This document shows, piece after piece, positions 9,971-19,571 of a DNA stretch of 64,000 bases. Where the stretch lies: assembly GCA_020630065.1 (NCBI GenBank), contig JAHDCC010000008.1, positions 91,553-155,552 of the forward strand. The letters run 5' to 3'. The notes beneath the pieces are model-generated. The model ran no database searches. It was not told the origin of the DNA and saw nothing but the letters and a program-made list of their open reading frames with translations. This DNA is from Acidimicrobiales bacterium (GTDB taxonomy: Bacteria; Actinomycetota; Acidimicrobiia; Acidimicrobiales; SZUA-35). Position 1 is the first letter of the stretch. Every line of letters begins with the position of its first letter. A program made the translations under genes and the position numbers.

Positions 9971-10834
9971 ATGAAAAACGGACTTAAAACTGGGGTATTG
10001 CTGGCGGCGTTAGCCGGCTTGATGATGCTCTTTGGCCAGTTCTTTGGTCGAGGTGGGTTGACGATTGCGTTCCTCATCTCGATGGTCATGATCGGCGGAT
10101 CGTACTTTTTCAGTGACAAACTGGCTATCCGGGCAGCTAAAGCGGTCGAGGTTTCACCCGAGCAGCTTCCCGAGTACTACAACATCATGCATGAGTTGAC
10201 TACTACGTCGGGTATGCCGATGCCGAAACTCTACGTCTCTCCAGAACAACAACCGAACGCGTTCGCCACTGGACGCGGTCCGAACCATGCTGCGGTCTGT
10301 GTTACCGAGGGTCTACTCAAAACTCTCAGCTGGGACGAGACTCGCGGGGTGTTAGCTCACGAATTGGCACACATAAAAAACCGTGACGTCTTGATCGGTT
10401 CTATAGCGGCGACCATAGCCACCACCATCAGCTACGCCGCAAACATGGCGATGTGGTCTTCGATGGGTGGGCGAGGTCGTCGAGACAACGGCAATCCGTT
10501 CATCCTGATTGGGTTCGCGTTGCTGGCCCCGATGGCAGCCTCGCTGATACGAATGGCGGTCAGTCGTAGCCGAGAATTCGAAGCCGACCGGGACGCCGCC
10601 CAAATGATCGGAACCGGCGAGCCGCTAGCTCGAGCGTTGGAGAAATTGAATGGATTTGCTCAACGAATCCCTTCTAGTGTTCCGCCACCTCAAGCTAGCC
10701 ATTACATCGTAAACCCGTTGAAGAATCGGAAAGTTACGATGTCTAACTTGTTCTCTACACACCCTCCGGCCGAGGAACGCATCCGTCGACTACGAGCTGA
10801 GTATGCGGGTGGCCCAATTCAAGACGCTAGATGA
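9971..10834 (+). CDS. htpX: M48 zinc metalloprotease HtpX
   Basis: 'GVLAHELAHIKNRDVLIGSIAATIA', 'SRSREFEADRDAAQM', 'FSTHPPAEERI'. Confidence 0.95.
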   Translation: MKNGLKTGVLLAALAGLMMLFGQFFGRGGLTIAFLISMVMIGGSYFFSDKLAIRAAKAVEVSPEQLPEYYNIMHELTTTSGMPMPKLYVSPEQQPNAFATGRGPNHAAVCVTEGLLKTLSWDETRGVLAHELAHIKNRDVLIGSIAATIATTISYAANMAMWSSMGGRGRRDNGNPFILIGFALLAPMAASLIRMAVSRSREFEADRDAAQMIGTGEPLARALEKLNGFAQRIPSSVPPPQASHYIVNPLKNRKVTMSNLFSTHPPAEERIRRLRAEYAGGPIQDAR

Positions 10835-11838
10835 AATACCGTTTGGTGACGGCCCTCGCAGCGTTGCTGATATGCGCTGGGTGTGTCGCCGACGAAAACC
10901 AATCGGTTGACGATGTCATCGTCGTCGATGGTTTCGCAGTGGCCGAAGTCTTCGACGGTCTTTTGGGTCCGACCCAAATCAACGTCGGACCCGACGGTTC
11001 TCTTCTGGTAGCTCAACTCAACGGTGGGGAGAATGACGAAACAGGTCAGATCCTTGTAGTGGACCTCGACGAAGGCTCAACAGAAGTGCTTTATGAAGGC
11101 CTTGACAAGCCGACTGGCGTGGCCCTACTGGATGACAGCGTTTATGTCATGGAACGCAACCGGTTGTCGGTCGGCACACTCGACGCCGACCCATTGCAGG
11201 TAGTGGTCGACGAGTTGCCCACGAACGGCCGATCCGAAGGTACCTTGACGGTCACTCCTCAACAGACATTGTTGTACAACACGTCGGGGTCAATTCGAAA
11301 CGGTGAAGTGGTCGAAGATTCAGGACAGCTTTGGGAGTTGAGTCCAGGCGAAGATCCAGTCGTTTTCGCCGCTGGTTTCAAGAACGCGTACGCCCACTAT
11401 CCCAGCGTTGGGAATCAGTTCTGGGTGACCGAAATAAGTGACGGCTCTTTTGATCGAGAACCAGCTAGCGACGAAGTTGTCGTTGTCGGGTTCGGTGACG
11501 ATGGAGGCTGGCCGAGCTGTGTTGGCGATCAACGGCCAGTTGAAGAATTCGGCGGCAGCGCCCAATCATGCGCCAGTAGTGTCGAATCTGTAGCCGTTTT
11601 CGAATCAGGCGCAACCCCAACTTCGATCACGGTCGCTCCGTGGGATGATGGCCAGCTTTTGGTTGCTCTGTGGAATGAGAATCGGGTCGTCAGCCTAAAT
11701 CTCGACGACACATCACCGGTAAACGTGGAAACGTTTCTTGAGGGGTTTGAACATCCACAACATGTTTTGACTAGTGGTGAGCTGCTGTTGGTCACCGATC
11801 CCGACCGGGGACGGATCCTGTCGGTCACCAAAACGTAG
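10831..11838 (+). CDS. ScyD/ScyE-like beta-propeller lipoprotein
   Basis: Lipobox (LLICAGCVAD); repeated 'GPTQINVGPDGSLLVAQLNGG', 'KPTGVALLDDSVYVMER'. Confidence 0.65.
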   Translation: MKYRLVTALAALLICAGCVADENQSVDDVIVVDGFAVAEVFDGLLGPTQINVGPDGSLLVAQLNGGENDETGQILVVDLDEGSTEVLYEGLDKPTGVALLDDSVYVMERNRLSVGTLDADPLQVVVDELPTNGRSEGTLTVTPQQTLLYNTSGSIRNGEVVEDSGQLWELSPGEDPVVFAAGFKNAYAHYPSVGNQFWVTEISDGSFDREPASDEVVVVGFGDDGGWPSCVGDQRPVEEFGGSAQSCASSVESVAVFESGATPTSITVAPWDDGQLLVALWNENRVVSLNLDDTSPVNVETFLEGFEHPQHVLTSGELLLVTDPDRGRILSVTKT

Positions 11839-11895
11839 GTGAGCGAAGTTGCCTGCTGCTAAAAATCTTTTACCGATGTCTGGCATCCTGCAAAG

Positions 11896-12381
11896 GTGGC
11901 TCAGGTTCAACAAGAAGCGGTGGAGATTGTCGGCTTCAGTCGGGGAGTACTCGTACTGGAAAGAATGGCGATTCTGTCGGCTGGGTTTGGGTTTCTTTCT
12001 CCGCTTTGGATGAACAGTTATCTTTTGCTTGAGTACCCAAATCGGCGAGGTCTGGCCGTCTTGGTTTCGACGTTTCTTGTTGTGATAGCGGTGTGGGTTC
12101 TGGCCGGTCGACGGTTTCGGCTACCTCGGACGGGGAGCTGGTCGAAGTTGCTGCTTCGGTTTGGAATCGTTGGTGGGTTACACGCTTTTGCGTTCTTTCC
12201 TCTGCTGATCACATCCGATCGGCTACATGACAAGTCGGTGGGAATCGGCGTCAATTACGGCCTGGACGTGGCGTTGGCTGAAGTGTCGGCTGAGTTCTGG
12301 CGGTTGAGAATACTGGGTATAGCGGGTGTTGTCATCAGTGTCCTGCTTGCATTGATGTTAGTCAGAGATAGGCGGCTGTAA
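11896..12381 (+). CDS. hypothetical membrane protein
   Basis: 161 aa ORF with about 4 hydrophobic segments. Confidence 0.55.
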   Translation: MAQVQQEAVEIVGFSRGVLVLERMAILSAGFGFLSPLWMNSYLLLEYPNRRGLAVLVSTFLVVIAVWVLAGRRFRLPRTGSWSKLLLRFGIVGGLHAFAFFPLLITSDRLHDKSVGIGVNYGLDVALAEVSAEFWRLRILGIAGVVISVLLALMLVRDRRL

Positions 12382-12453
12382 GTCGACGTTAGATCCGGAC
12401 ATTGCTGGTGTGCAATCGCTCAGAGGCTGACCGGCCTACGTTGAATAAAGGAT

Positions 12454-12768
12454 TTGATAGTAATGAAGTTGCTAGGCGGGGCGTTTGTTGGATGTGCTGT
12501 GGTTGTGTTGGCTGGCTGCAGCGGGAGTGTATCTGTCGGAGGAAAATCCCTCGATCAAGGTTCTGTTGAGAGCGAAATTAGCTCCGACCTTACCGAGTCG
12601 GTAGGTGTAGCTCCTGAAAGTGTTGACTGTGAAGGTATATCCGATATCGAAGTTGAGGCCGATAACACCTTTGTCTGCACAGGAACGGCCCCTAACGGCG
12701 ATGAGTTTGATATCAACGTGACGCTCACTAACGACGAGGGCGGATTCTCAGCAGTTGTGCCGGGATAG
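12454..12768 (+). CDS. DUF4333 domain lipoprotein
   Basis: Lipobox (VLAGCSGS), 'LDQGSVESEISSDLTE..GVAPESVDCEG...FVCTGTAPNGDEFDINVTL'. Confidence 0.8.
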   Translation: MIVMKLLGGAFVGCAVVVLAGCSGSVSVGGKSLDQGSVESEISSDLTESVGVAPESVDCEGISDIEVEADNTFVCTGTAPNGDEFDINVTLTNDEGGFSAVVPG

Positions 12769-12851
12769 TTCAGTGGTTGTCGTTTGAGCCGCCGGTAGTC
12801 TCGATACGCCCAGCGTAGTTGGATGCCTGGTGTACTAGCGAGGAGAGACTC

Positions 12852-13964
12852 ATGGCCGATTCGGCTCCACTTCTAAAAGATCAGTTTGGTATCGAGTTTG
12901 TTGAAGGGTGGGCCGAGCGGCTCGTTGAAGCTGGAAACGACATAGACGTCTCGACGTTTGTTTCTTCGACCATGGCCGGCTACGACGATCTTACGTTCAC
13001 AAAACGTAGCGTTCGGCTTGCCGAATCTCTCCATCAACAACTTGGAGACGATTTCCCTCGCTCCGTTGACGCCGTACTTGGCGTGCTGCCTGGGCAGTCC
13101 CCGCCAACGGACGAAGGCACGATGGAAGAAGGCTTCTGGATGTGGCCAATCGGCGATTTCATCCGACTATTCGGTACGGCCCACTTTGACGAATCGATGG
13201 AAGCTTGTTACCAGCTGACGAAACGGTTCACCGCAGAGTTTGCAATCCGCCCGTTTTTGGCCGACGACTTCGAACGAGCATTACCTTATTTGCAGCGATG
13301 GGTTAACGACCCGAACGAACACGTCCGTCGACTGGTTTCTGAGGGCACACGTCCTCGGTTGCCTTGGGCGTCTCGACTGCAGTTGCCGGTAAACGACATC
13401 CTCGATGTATTGGCGGTTCTTCGGGCTGATGAGTCGTTGTACGTCCGCAGATCGGTTGCCAACCATCTAAATGACCTGGCGAAAGACCACTCAGACACGG
13501 TTCTTACGTTGTTAGAAAATTGGCACGCTGAGGGAAATGAGTACACGACGTGGATTGTGCGACATGCGTTGCGGAACCACTTTAAGAATGGTGATGTTCG
13601 GGCGCTGGCGATGATGGGGTACGAGGCTCCCGACGTCGAGGTGAAACAGTTCGATATTGAATCCGATGAGGTAGCGGTTGGGGACAACGTGGTCGTTACG
13701 TTCGATGTTGTCAATCGGGCTGATCGAGACCAAAAGCTGATGATCGATTTGGTGATGGGCTATCAGAAAGCGAACGGCTCGTTGCAGCCTAAGGTCTTTA
13801 AGTTTAAGGACGTGACGGTGGCCCGTGGGGAAACCATGAACTGTGTGAAGAAATTTCTGATGGTGCAGCGAAGCACAAGAAAGCTCTACCCGGGTGAACA
13901 CAACGTCGCTATTCAGATCAACGGCGTCGACTATGGCGAACTCGGCTTTGTGCTTACGGGCTAA
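12852..13964 (+). CDS. alkC: DNA alkylation repair enzyme, AlkC-like (HEAT repeats plus C-terminal Ig-like domain)
   Basis: 'YLQRWVNDPNEHVRRLVSEGTRPRLPWASRL', 'VRRSVANHLNDLAKDHSDTVLTLLENW', 'WIVRHALRN'; beta-rich tail. Confidence 0.85.
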   Translation: MADSAPLLKDQFGIEFVEGWAERLVEAGNDIDVSTFVSSTMAGYDDLTFTKRSVRLAESLHQQLGDDFPRSVDAVLGVLPGQSPPTDEGTMEEGFWMWPIGDFIRLFGTAHFDESMEACYQLTKRFTAEFAIRPFLADDFERALPYLQRWVNDPNEHVRRLVSEGTRPRLPWASRLQLPVNDILDVLAVLRADESLYVRRSVANHLNDLAKDHSDTVLTLLENWHAEGNEYTTWIVRHALRNHFKNGDVRALAMMGYEAPDVEVKQFDIESDEVAVGDNVVVTFDVVNRADRDQKLMIDLVMGYQKANGSLQPKVFKFKDVTVARGETMNCVKKFLMVQRSTRKLYPGEHNVAIQINGVDYGELGFVLTG

Positions 13965-14081
13965 CCGTTAAGGGCTCGACGTGGCTGTTGACAAACTTGG
14001 CTAGAAGTCCGAGTCGCCGAGTCGAAAAAAGTTAAGAAGAATGAACGGAAGTACTGGCGTCTGAAAACGGTCTAACGTCGT

Positions 14082-14830
14082 ATGAACAGATCGCCACTCT
14101 CAAGTGGGGTAGGGGCACAGCCTAAACCCCACGCCGCACTGAACGACAAGATCGTCGCCGACTGGATCCGCCGATCGAAACAAACATCGACCAGCACCCT
14201 GGTAGACGTGCTCGACGGTATGGGCCACCTAGGAGTTCTGAGCCTCCGGTAAAAAGACTTGGCCAGTCCAAAAAAATATTTGCTGGACAAGCCTATTGTG
14301 TTCGCTGGGCGATGGTCCGCAAGACCTCTAATATCGTTGTCCCCCAGTCTTCGACATGGCAACAAGTCCACAAATTCTTGGTCCCGGAACTGCAAGAGGC
14401 TGTGGGACGAGTCTATGTAGCGGGCGCTGGACCGTTGGTCGAAGACGCAGCACTCGCCGGAGGTATCAGCGCAACCTATTTCGCTCAGCTCGGTTTCGAG
14501 GGCCTTGTTCTGGGTGGCGCGATTCGAGACCCGGCCACCCTCGCTGATTTAGATCTGCCGATCACGGCTACCGGTTTCGTCCCGTCCGATACGCAAGGTG
14601 CTTTTCAGGTAACCGAGACGGGGACTTCATGCATGATTGATCATATGACTGTGCACACTGGCGACTGGATTGTCAGTGACGAGGCTGGAACTGTGGTCAT
14701 CCCTCAGGCGATCGTTGAAGACGTTCTGACCAAAGCCGAAGCGTTGGAAGTCGTCGAAGAGCGACTGCTGCAACAGCTTAAGGCAGGGGCCCGTCTTCCT
14801 GAGCTGGTCGAGAAAGCCGAACGGATTTAG
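14082..14830 (+). pseudogene. RraA-like protein, apparent frameshift near 14220-14275 (two-frame gene; ORF 14312..14830 is the 3' part)
   Basis: 5' part (frame 3): ...STSTLVDVLDGMGHLGVLSLR-stop. 3' part (frame 2): ...KKIFAGQAYCVRWAMVRKTSNIVV...GLVLGGAIRDPATLADLDLPI... Together they form one RraA-like fold. Confidence 0.7.
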
Positions 14831-14893
14831 TCAAACAACCTGGCCTCAGAAAATTGGTTGGGTTCACAGAGCTGCACAAAGAATGGAGAATTC

Positions 14894-15214
14894 ATGGCCG
14901 CGTTCATGATTGCCGAAGTTCACGAAATCTTAGACCTCTCAACTTTTCGTGCATACAACAGCATCGTCCCAGGGATAGTTGCAAAATATGGAGGTCGTTT
15001 CCTCGTTCGAGGAAATGAAAACGAAACCGTCGAAGGAGATTGGGTTCCAGAGCGACTTGTCGTAGTTGAGTTCGACGATATGGCCGCTCTTCGTCGCTGG
15101 TACATGTCTGCTGAATATCAGCAGATTCAACCGCTCCGAGCCAGATCAGCGCGAAGTAACGTGGTATTCGCGGAGGGTTCGCGAGACGAAATAGGCACTG
15201 GCGGGCAAGCATGA
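14894..15214 (+). CDS. DUF1330 domain protein
   Basis: 'FMIAEVHEILDLSTFRAYNSIVPGIVAKYGGRFLVRGNENETVEGDWVPERLVVVEFDDMAALRRWYMSAEYQQIQPLR'. Confidence 0.85.
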   Translation: MAAFMIAEVHEILDLSTFRAYNSIVPGIVAKYGGRFLVRGNENETVEGDWVPERLVVVEFDDMAALRRWYMSAEYQQIQPLRARSARSNVVFAEGSRDEIGTGGQA

Positions 15215-16302
15215 AACGGTCGCCCTTGCTGACTCGTTCAGAAATGACGAGATCCGCTTCGTTCTCTGAACATATTGAGAGCGGTGCCGTCTCTTTCATC
15301 TGTCATGCGACGGCGGTTCACGAAGCGGCCGCTATCGACTATTTGAGCGTTCTGGGTCGGTCTGAAATTCCTGTTCAGATTCATGAAGGCTCGCTTGACT
15401 GGGCCGAAATTGCCGCCCACGACGATGACACTGTCGTTCCGTTGTTTTTCATAGCGGCCACGGACTCTGACGTGAGAGAACAATTCTTCGGGCGCCTTCC
15501 GTTGCGGTTCTTCGTCGATCATTTTTATCGTCCCGAGCCTGGGTATGTCTCCAATCGTCTCTTTGTTGTTGGGACAACCGACGCGGCGTGGCAGCGTTTA
15601 GGGTCACCGTCGGCGTTGGCGAGTCCTGAGTCTGTGGGGCGCCGTCTAGAGAAACTGAAGAGCCGGTTTGGGTCGGACTATTTTCACCCGGTGGAGATGG
15701 AACAGGCTTTGCAGAGCAAGTCCCTTCGAACCGTTCGATTGCATGCTCTGGGTTCTGCAGGCACCAATATTGCTCGTGCCAGTTACCGGTTTGTGAAAGC
15801 GCAGAGAATACGAGCTCGCACAGAAATCGTCGTCCATCCGGACAAGGTAGAACCGATGGAATATGCCCAGATCGCAGCGGAAGAACAACGCGACGGTGTG
15901 CTGTCGTTACACACCGAATGCGCCGTCTACTACGAACTTGACCGGCTATTTGAGACTCGGTCGACAGAGCTTGTCTTCGCCTCACACTACTATATGCCGT
16001 TGGACGGAATGCAGTTGGCGACACGGTCCGACAGTCCAGTTGTCACCCGACGAATCGCCTCGCATCCTTCGCCTCAAGGCTTGGTTGAACCATGGGTTCG
16101 TGATGGGGCTGAACTCGTCCACGCATCGTCAAACTCACATGCGGCGGCGATGGTCCTGTCGGGAGAAGCCGATATGTGTGTCACCACCGCTTCAGCTGCG
16201 CATTCGATGGACTTAAAAACCGTCGAGGATTTCGGTTCGCCCACAATGTTATTCACGTTGGGCACGCCGTTAGATGCAGAGCAGATGCGTCAACTTTTTT
16301 AA
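15211..16302 (+). CDS. prephenate dehydratase-like (type 2 periplasmic-binding fold) protein of unknown function
   Basis: 'LGSAGTNIARASYRF' and 'HPSPQGLVEPWVRDGAELVHASSNSHAAAMVLSGEADMCVTTASAAHSMDLKTVEDFG' resemble the PDT ligand-binding pattern. Confidence 0.6.
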   Translation: MKRSPLLTRSEMTRSASFSEHIESGAVSFICHATAVHEAAAIDYLSVLGRSEIPVQIHEGSLDWAEIAAHDDDTVVPLFFIAATDSDVREQFFGRLPLRFFVDHFYRPEPGYVSNRLFVVGTTDAAWQRLGSPSALASPESVGRRLEKLKSRFGSDYFHPVEMEQALQSKSLRTVRLHALGSAGTNIARASYRFVKAQRIRARTEIVVHPDKVEPMEYAQIAAEEQRDGVLSLHTECAVYYELDRLFETRSTELVFASHYYMPLDGMQLATRSDSPVVTRRIASHPSPQGLVEPWVRDGAELVHASSNSHAAAMVLSGEADMCVTTASAAHSMDLKTVEDFGSPTMLFTLGTPLDAEQMRQLF

Positions 16303-16323
16303 CACCAATCGAAAGGGATGCCA

Positions 16324-17103
16324 ATGGCCCGCATTAACTTTGCAAAGCAACGACTAGCAGATGGTAAACCGATCACGATTCTTGTCGTCACGATGCCCAG
16401 TGTCGCTCACGCCCAACTTTGGGCTAACTCCGGAGTTGACGTTCTTATCTTTGATATGGAACACGGCGTGATTGACATTTCGTCGCTTCACGCCATGATT
16501 GCGGCGACGGCGGGAACCGAAACGACCCCAATGGTTCGTGTACCGTGGAATGAACCTTGGTTGGTGAAACCGGTACTCGACGCTGGAGCCCTCGGAATAA
16601 TGTTCCCGCTTGTCGCTACGGCCCAGGACGTAGAACGAGCTGTTTCGTCGATGTACTACCCGCCGAAAGGTGAACGAGGGTGGGGCCCGTTTATGACGCA
16701 GTACCGTTGGGGAATGCCGCACCACGAATACGTTGCTCAAGCCAACGAAGAGATGTTGACATTCATCCAGATAGAGCGGCCCGAAGCCGTCGAAAATTTG
16801 GACGAGATTATGCAAGTCCCCGATGTCGACATGTTTGTCATTTCGCGTCACGACATGAGCACGAGCATGGGCAAAATAGCCAGCCCCACCCATGATTTAG
16901 ACCCCGAAGCGCAGGCGGCCGTCGACCAGATGGAAGCCAAACTCCTTGCCGCTGAGGCTCCAGTAGCGGGACTAACCCGAGACTTGAGGGCGGCTAAAAA
17001 TCAGCGAGAAAAAAACTATCAAGGTCTCATCCTCGGGTTTGATTGGATGCTGCTGGAACGAAGCGCCGGGATCGCCACCCAAATACGCGAACACGTTAGT
17101 TGA
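16324..17103 (+). CDS. HpcH/HpaI aldolase family protein
   Basis: 'SGVDVLIFDMEHGVIDISSLHAMIAA', 'MVRVPWNEPWLVKPVLDAGALGIMFPLV', 'YYPPKGERGWGP'. Confidence 0.93.
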   Translation: MARINFAKQRLADGKPITILVVTMPSVAHAQLWANSGVDVLIFDMEHGVIDISSLHAMIAATAGTETTPMVRVPWNEPWLVKPVLDAGALGIMFPLVATAQDVERAVSSMYYPPKGERGWGPFMTQYRWGMPHHEYVAQANEEMLTFIQIERPEAVENLDEIMQVPDVDMFVISRHDMSTSMGKIASPTHDLDPEAQAAVDQMEAKLLAAEAPVAGLTRDLRAAKNQREKNYQGLILGFDWMLLERSAGIATQIREHVS

Positions 17104-17936
17104 ACCCTGGTGTGGTTCGGAACCTCGTTGACGCTGCGACCCTGTCAGGGATAATAGAGCTTTTCGATTCAGAGTTTGTTGGTGCCGTTTTCCGCTACGG
17201 GCTACTTCTAGCAGGCGGCGTAGTTTCGGGCGTGGTTAACGCTGTGGCCGGTGGCGGGTCGATAGTGTTGGTGCCGATCTTGTTGGCATCGGGGCTCCCA
17301 CCATCGGTTGCTAACGGCACGCTTCGGGTAAGTGTCCTGGCGCAGTCGGCTACGTCGGCATGGACGTTTCAGCGCCGAGGTGTGCGCTCTGATCGGTCGC
17401 TCATGTGGCTAGGCGTTCCGATCATTATCGGAGCAGGAGTGGGGAGTTTTACCGCTACGCAGGTTTCAGATCAGGCGCTGCGGGTAGTCTTCGGAGCATT
17501 GTTTGTGCTGTTGGGTTTGTACCTAGGGTTTCGCCGCGGTGCCCCGTTGGAACGGTCGGATGGTCCGCCATCGGGAGTCCAATGGAAGACGGTGCTCGGG
17601 GCGCTAGCGGTCGGCGGGTACGGTGGATTGATTCAGGCTGGGGTCGGGTTCCCGCTCATCGCTCTTCTGGTGGGAAGTGCCGGTTGTAGCATTGTGGAAG
17701 CCAACGCAGTCAAAGTTCGTTTTGTTGCCGCCTACTCGGCGGTGGCACTCATAATTTTTGCGTTGGCCGATTTGGTGGCTTGGACCGAAGGCTCAGTGGT
17801 TGCGGTCGGAGGGTTTATCGGTGGTTGGCTCGGGGTTCGCCTCCAGCTAAAAATATCGGCGCGTTGGTTGCAGCGGTTTATAATCGCTGCGTTGTTGGTT
17901 AGCGGGCTGGCCATGATCTTGCGAACATTTGTGTGA
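17100..17936 (+). CDS. TauE/SafE family permease
   Basis: 'GVVNAVAGGGSIVLVPILLASGLPPSVANGTLRVSVLAQS', repeated in the second half. Confidence 0.9.
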   Translation: MNPGVVRNLVDAATLSGIIELFDSEFVGAVFRYGLLLAGGVVSGVVNAVAGGGSIVLVPILLASGLPPSVANGTLRVSVLAQSATSAWTFQRRGVRSDRSLMWLGVPIIIGAGVGSFTATQVSDQALRVVFGALFVLLGLYLGFRRGAPLERSDGPPSGVQWKTVLGALAVGGYGGLIQAGVGFPLIALLVGSAGCSIVEANAVKVRFVAAYSAVALIIFALADLVAWTEGSVVAVGGFIGGWLGVRLQLKISARWLQRFIIAALLVSGLAMILRTFV

Positions 17937-17958
17937 AGGGCATTGGAGCGGCAAGTTG

Positions 17959-18933
17959 TTATGGCACCAGAATGGTTGATCCGGTGGTGCTTCGGGATTC
18001 AAGCGCCCGGTGGGCGTCCACCGCGTCAGCCAATGCGAAACGCTGACCGATGTCGACGGTAATCACGTTTTGTCGAACGAGGTCAAACGCAGCGTTGGCG
18101 CTTCGACGTAAATCTTCGCTGCTGGCCACATAGTCGAACAGTCGAGGGCGGGTAACTTGTAGCGATCCGCCCTCGGCGAGCGCCCCAATATCGAAAGGGT
18201 CGGGTTTGCCTGATGAGTTACCGAAACTTACCAGTAGGCCGCGGGGCTGTAGACAGTTGAGGGACTGGGTAAACGTTGCTTTGCCAACCGAGTCATAGAC
18301 AACGGGAACACCCTTGCCGTCAGTGATTTCTTCAACCCGTTCTACAAAGTCTTCTTCGGTGTAAATCACCGGGTAGGTGCATCCATTGGAACGAGCCAGG
18401 TCGGCCTTTGCCTGGCTGCTGACCGTCCCGATGACTGTCGCCCCAAGGTGGGCTAACCACTGGCAGGCTACAAGCCCTACGCCGCCGGCTGCTGCGTGGA
18501 GCAGAACTGTCATTCCTGACTCGACACGAAACGTTTGGCGGACAAGATATTCGACTGTCAGCGCCTTGAGTAACACGGCGGCGGCGACATCGTCGTCTAT
18601 GTCGTCGGGCAACGGGACGAGGTGTTCAGCGTTGTGTGTGCGGCGTTCCGAATACGCTTCGGGTGGCCCGTGTATGTAGGCGACCCGGTCGCCTGGTTTG
18701 ATTCTTTCGACGTTATTGCCTACCGCTTCGACTACGCCTGAAGCTTCGAGTCCGAGTCCGTGTGGGTGGGGGAGCGGGTAGAGGCCGCTGCGATGATAGG
18801 TGTCAATAAAGTTGATGCCGATAGCGGTATGGCGAACCACAGCTTCGCCATCTCCTGGGGTGGGATCGTCGACCTTTTCGAACCGCATAACGTCTGGACC
18901 GCCGGGTTCGTAAATCCTTATAGCGTGCGTCAT
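17959..18933 (-). CDS. NADPH:quinone oxidoreductase family zinc-type dehydrogenase
   Basis: 'GINFIDTYHRSGLYPLPHPHGLGLEASGVVEAVG', 'LLHAAAGGVGLVACQWLAHLGATVIGT'. Confidence 0.93.
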   Translation of the reverse strand: MTHAIRIYEPGGPDVMRFEKVDDPTPGDGEAVVRHTAIGINFIDTYHRSGLYPLPHPHGLGLEASGVVEAVGNNVERIKPGDRVAYIHGPPEAYSERRTHNAEHLVPLPDDIDDDVAAAVLLKALTVEYLVRQTFRVESGMTVLLHAAAGGVGLVACQWLAHLGATVIGTVSSQAKADLARSNGCTYPVIYTEEDFVERVEEITDGKGVPVVYDSVGKATFTQSLNCLQPRGLLVSFGNSSGKPDPFDIGALAEGGSLQVTRPRLFDYVASSEDLRRSANAAFDLVRQNVITVDIGQRFALADAVDAHRALESRSTTGSTILVP

Positions 18934-19016
18934 ACCTCAATGTATCTTCGTGCTGGCTGGCCTCACACTGCGTTGTGCTCACCCGGCCAGACACGGTTTC
19001 GTAAGAACCTCAGGGT

Positions 19017-19409
19017 CTAGTAGTTGTCGAGGAATTCGACTTCGATCTCTCCGTCGAGGATTTCGTCGAATATTGGGCCGACCTTTTTGACATGGTCAGT
19101 TTCTAGGTGGGCGTCGAACGCTGCCTCATCTGTATAGGCCTCGAAGTTGATGAATACGTTTGGGTTGTCGGGCGACTGGTAGGAGCGGTAGTCAACTACG
19201 CCTTCCTCTTTTCGGCTTTCCACGGTGTTCTCTTTCATGGCCTCGATGAATCGGTCAACCTCGCCGTCTTTGACGGTGAAGGTTGCGACGAGGGCGTAGC
19301 CTGCTTCATCAATTTGTGAAGACGCAGAGGCTTCTTCGGATGAGCTGGAACAGGAGGTGAAAAGTAAGAGCGCGCTAATGGCAAAAGCAATTTTGGTTAG
19401 ATTCAACAT
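19017..19409 (-). CDS. ABM-domain (putative quinol monooxygenase) lipoprotein
   Basis: 'LLLFTSCSSSSEE' lipobox; 'ALVATFTVKDGEVDRFIEAMKENTVESRKEEGVVDYRSYQSPDNPNVFINFEAYTDEAAFDAHLETDHVKK'. Confidence 0.85.
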   Translation of the reverse strand: MLNLTKIAFAISALLLFTSCSSSSEEASASSQIDEAGYALVATFTVKDGEVDRFIEAMKENTVESRKEEGVVDYRSYQSPDNPNVFINFEAYTDEAAFDAHLETDHVKKVGPIFDEILDGEIEVEFLDNY

Positions 19410-19423
19410 GGATCCCCTTGATG

Positions 19424-19458
19424 TGTTATATGTAACTTTCAATGTGAACTATATAACA
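19424..19458. promoter_or_regulatory. inverted repeat TGTTATAT-N19-ATATAACA upstream of the ABM lipoprotein
   Basis: 8-bp perfect arms directly upstream of the lipoprotein start codon. Confidence 0.45.
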
Positions 19459-19571
19459 TTGTTGGTGGTTGAGGCAACGTGACTGGGACCGGAGCCAGAT
19501 AATTTGTCCGGGCGCGATAACCGTCCCCAGCGACGCAACGTCGTAGGGATTCAATGTTGGATAGTTACCGA

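Noticed and set aside
12958-13218. Alternative-frame ORF inside alkC
   Set aside because: The alkC frame is continuous and has clear HEAT-repeat content
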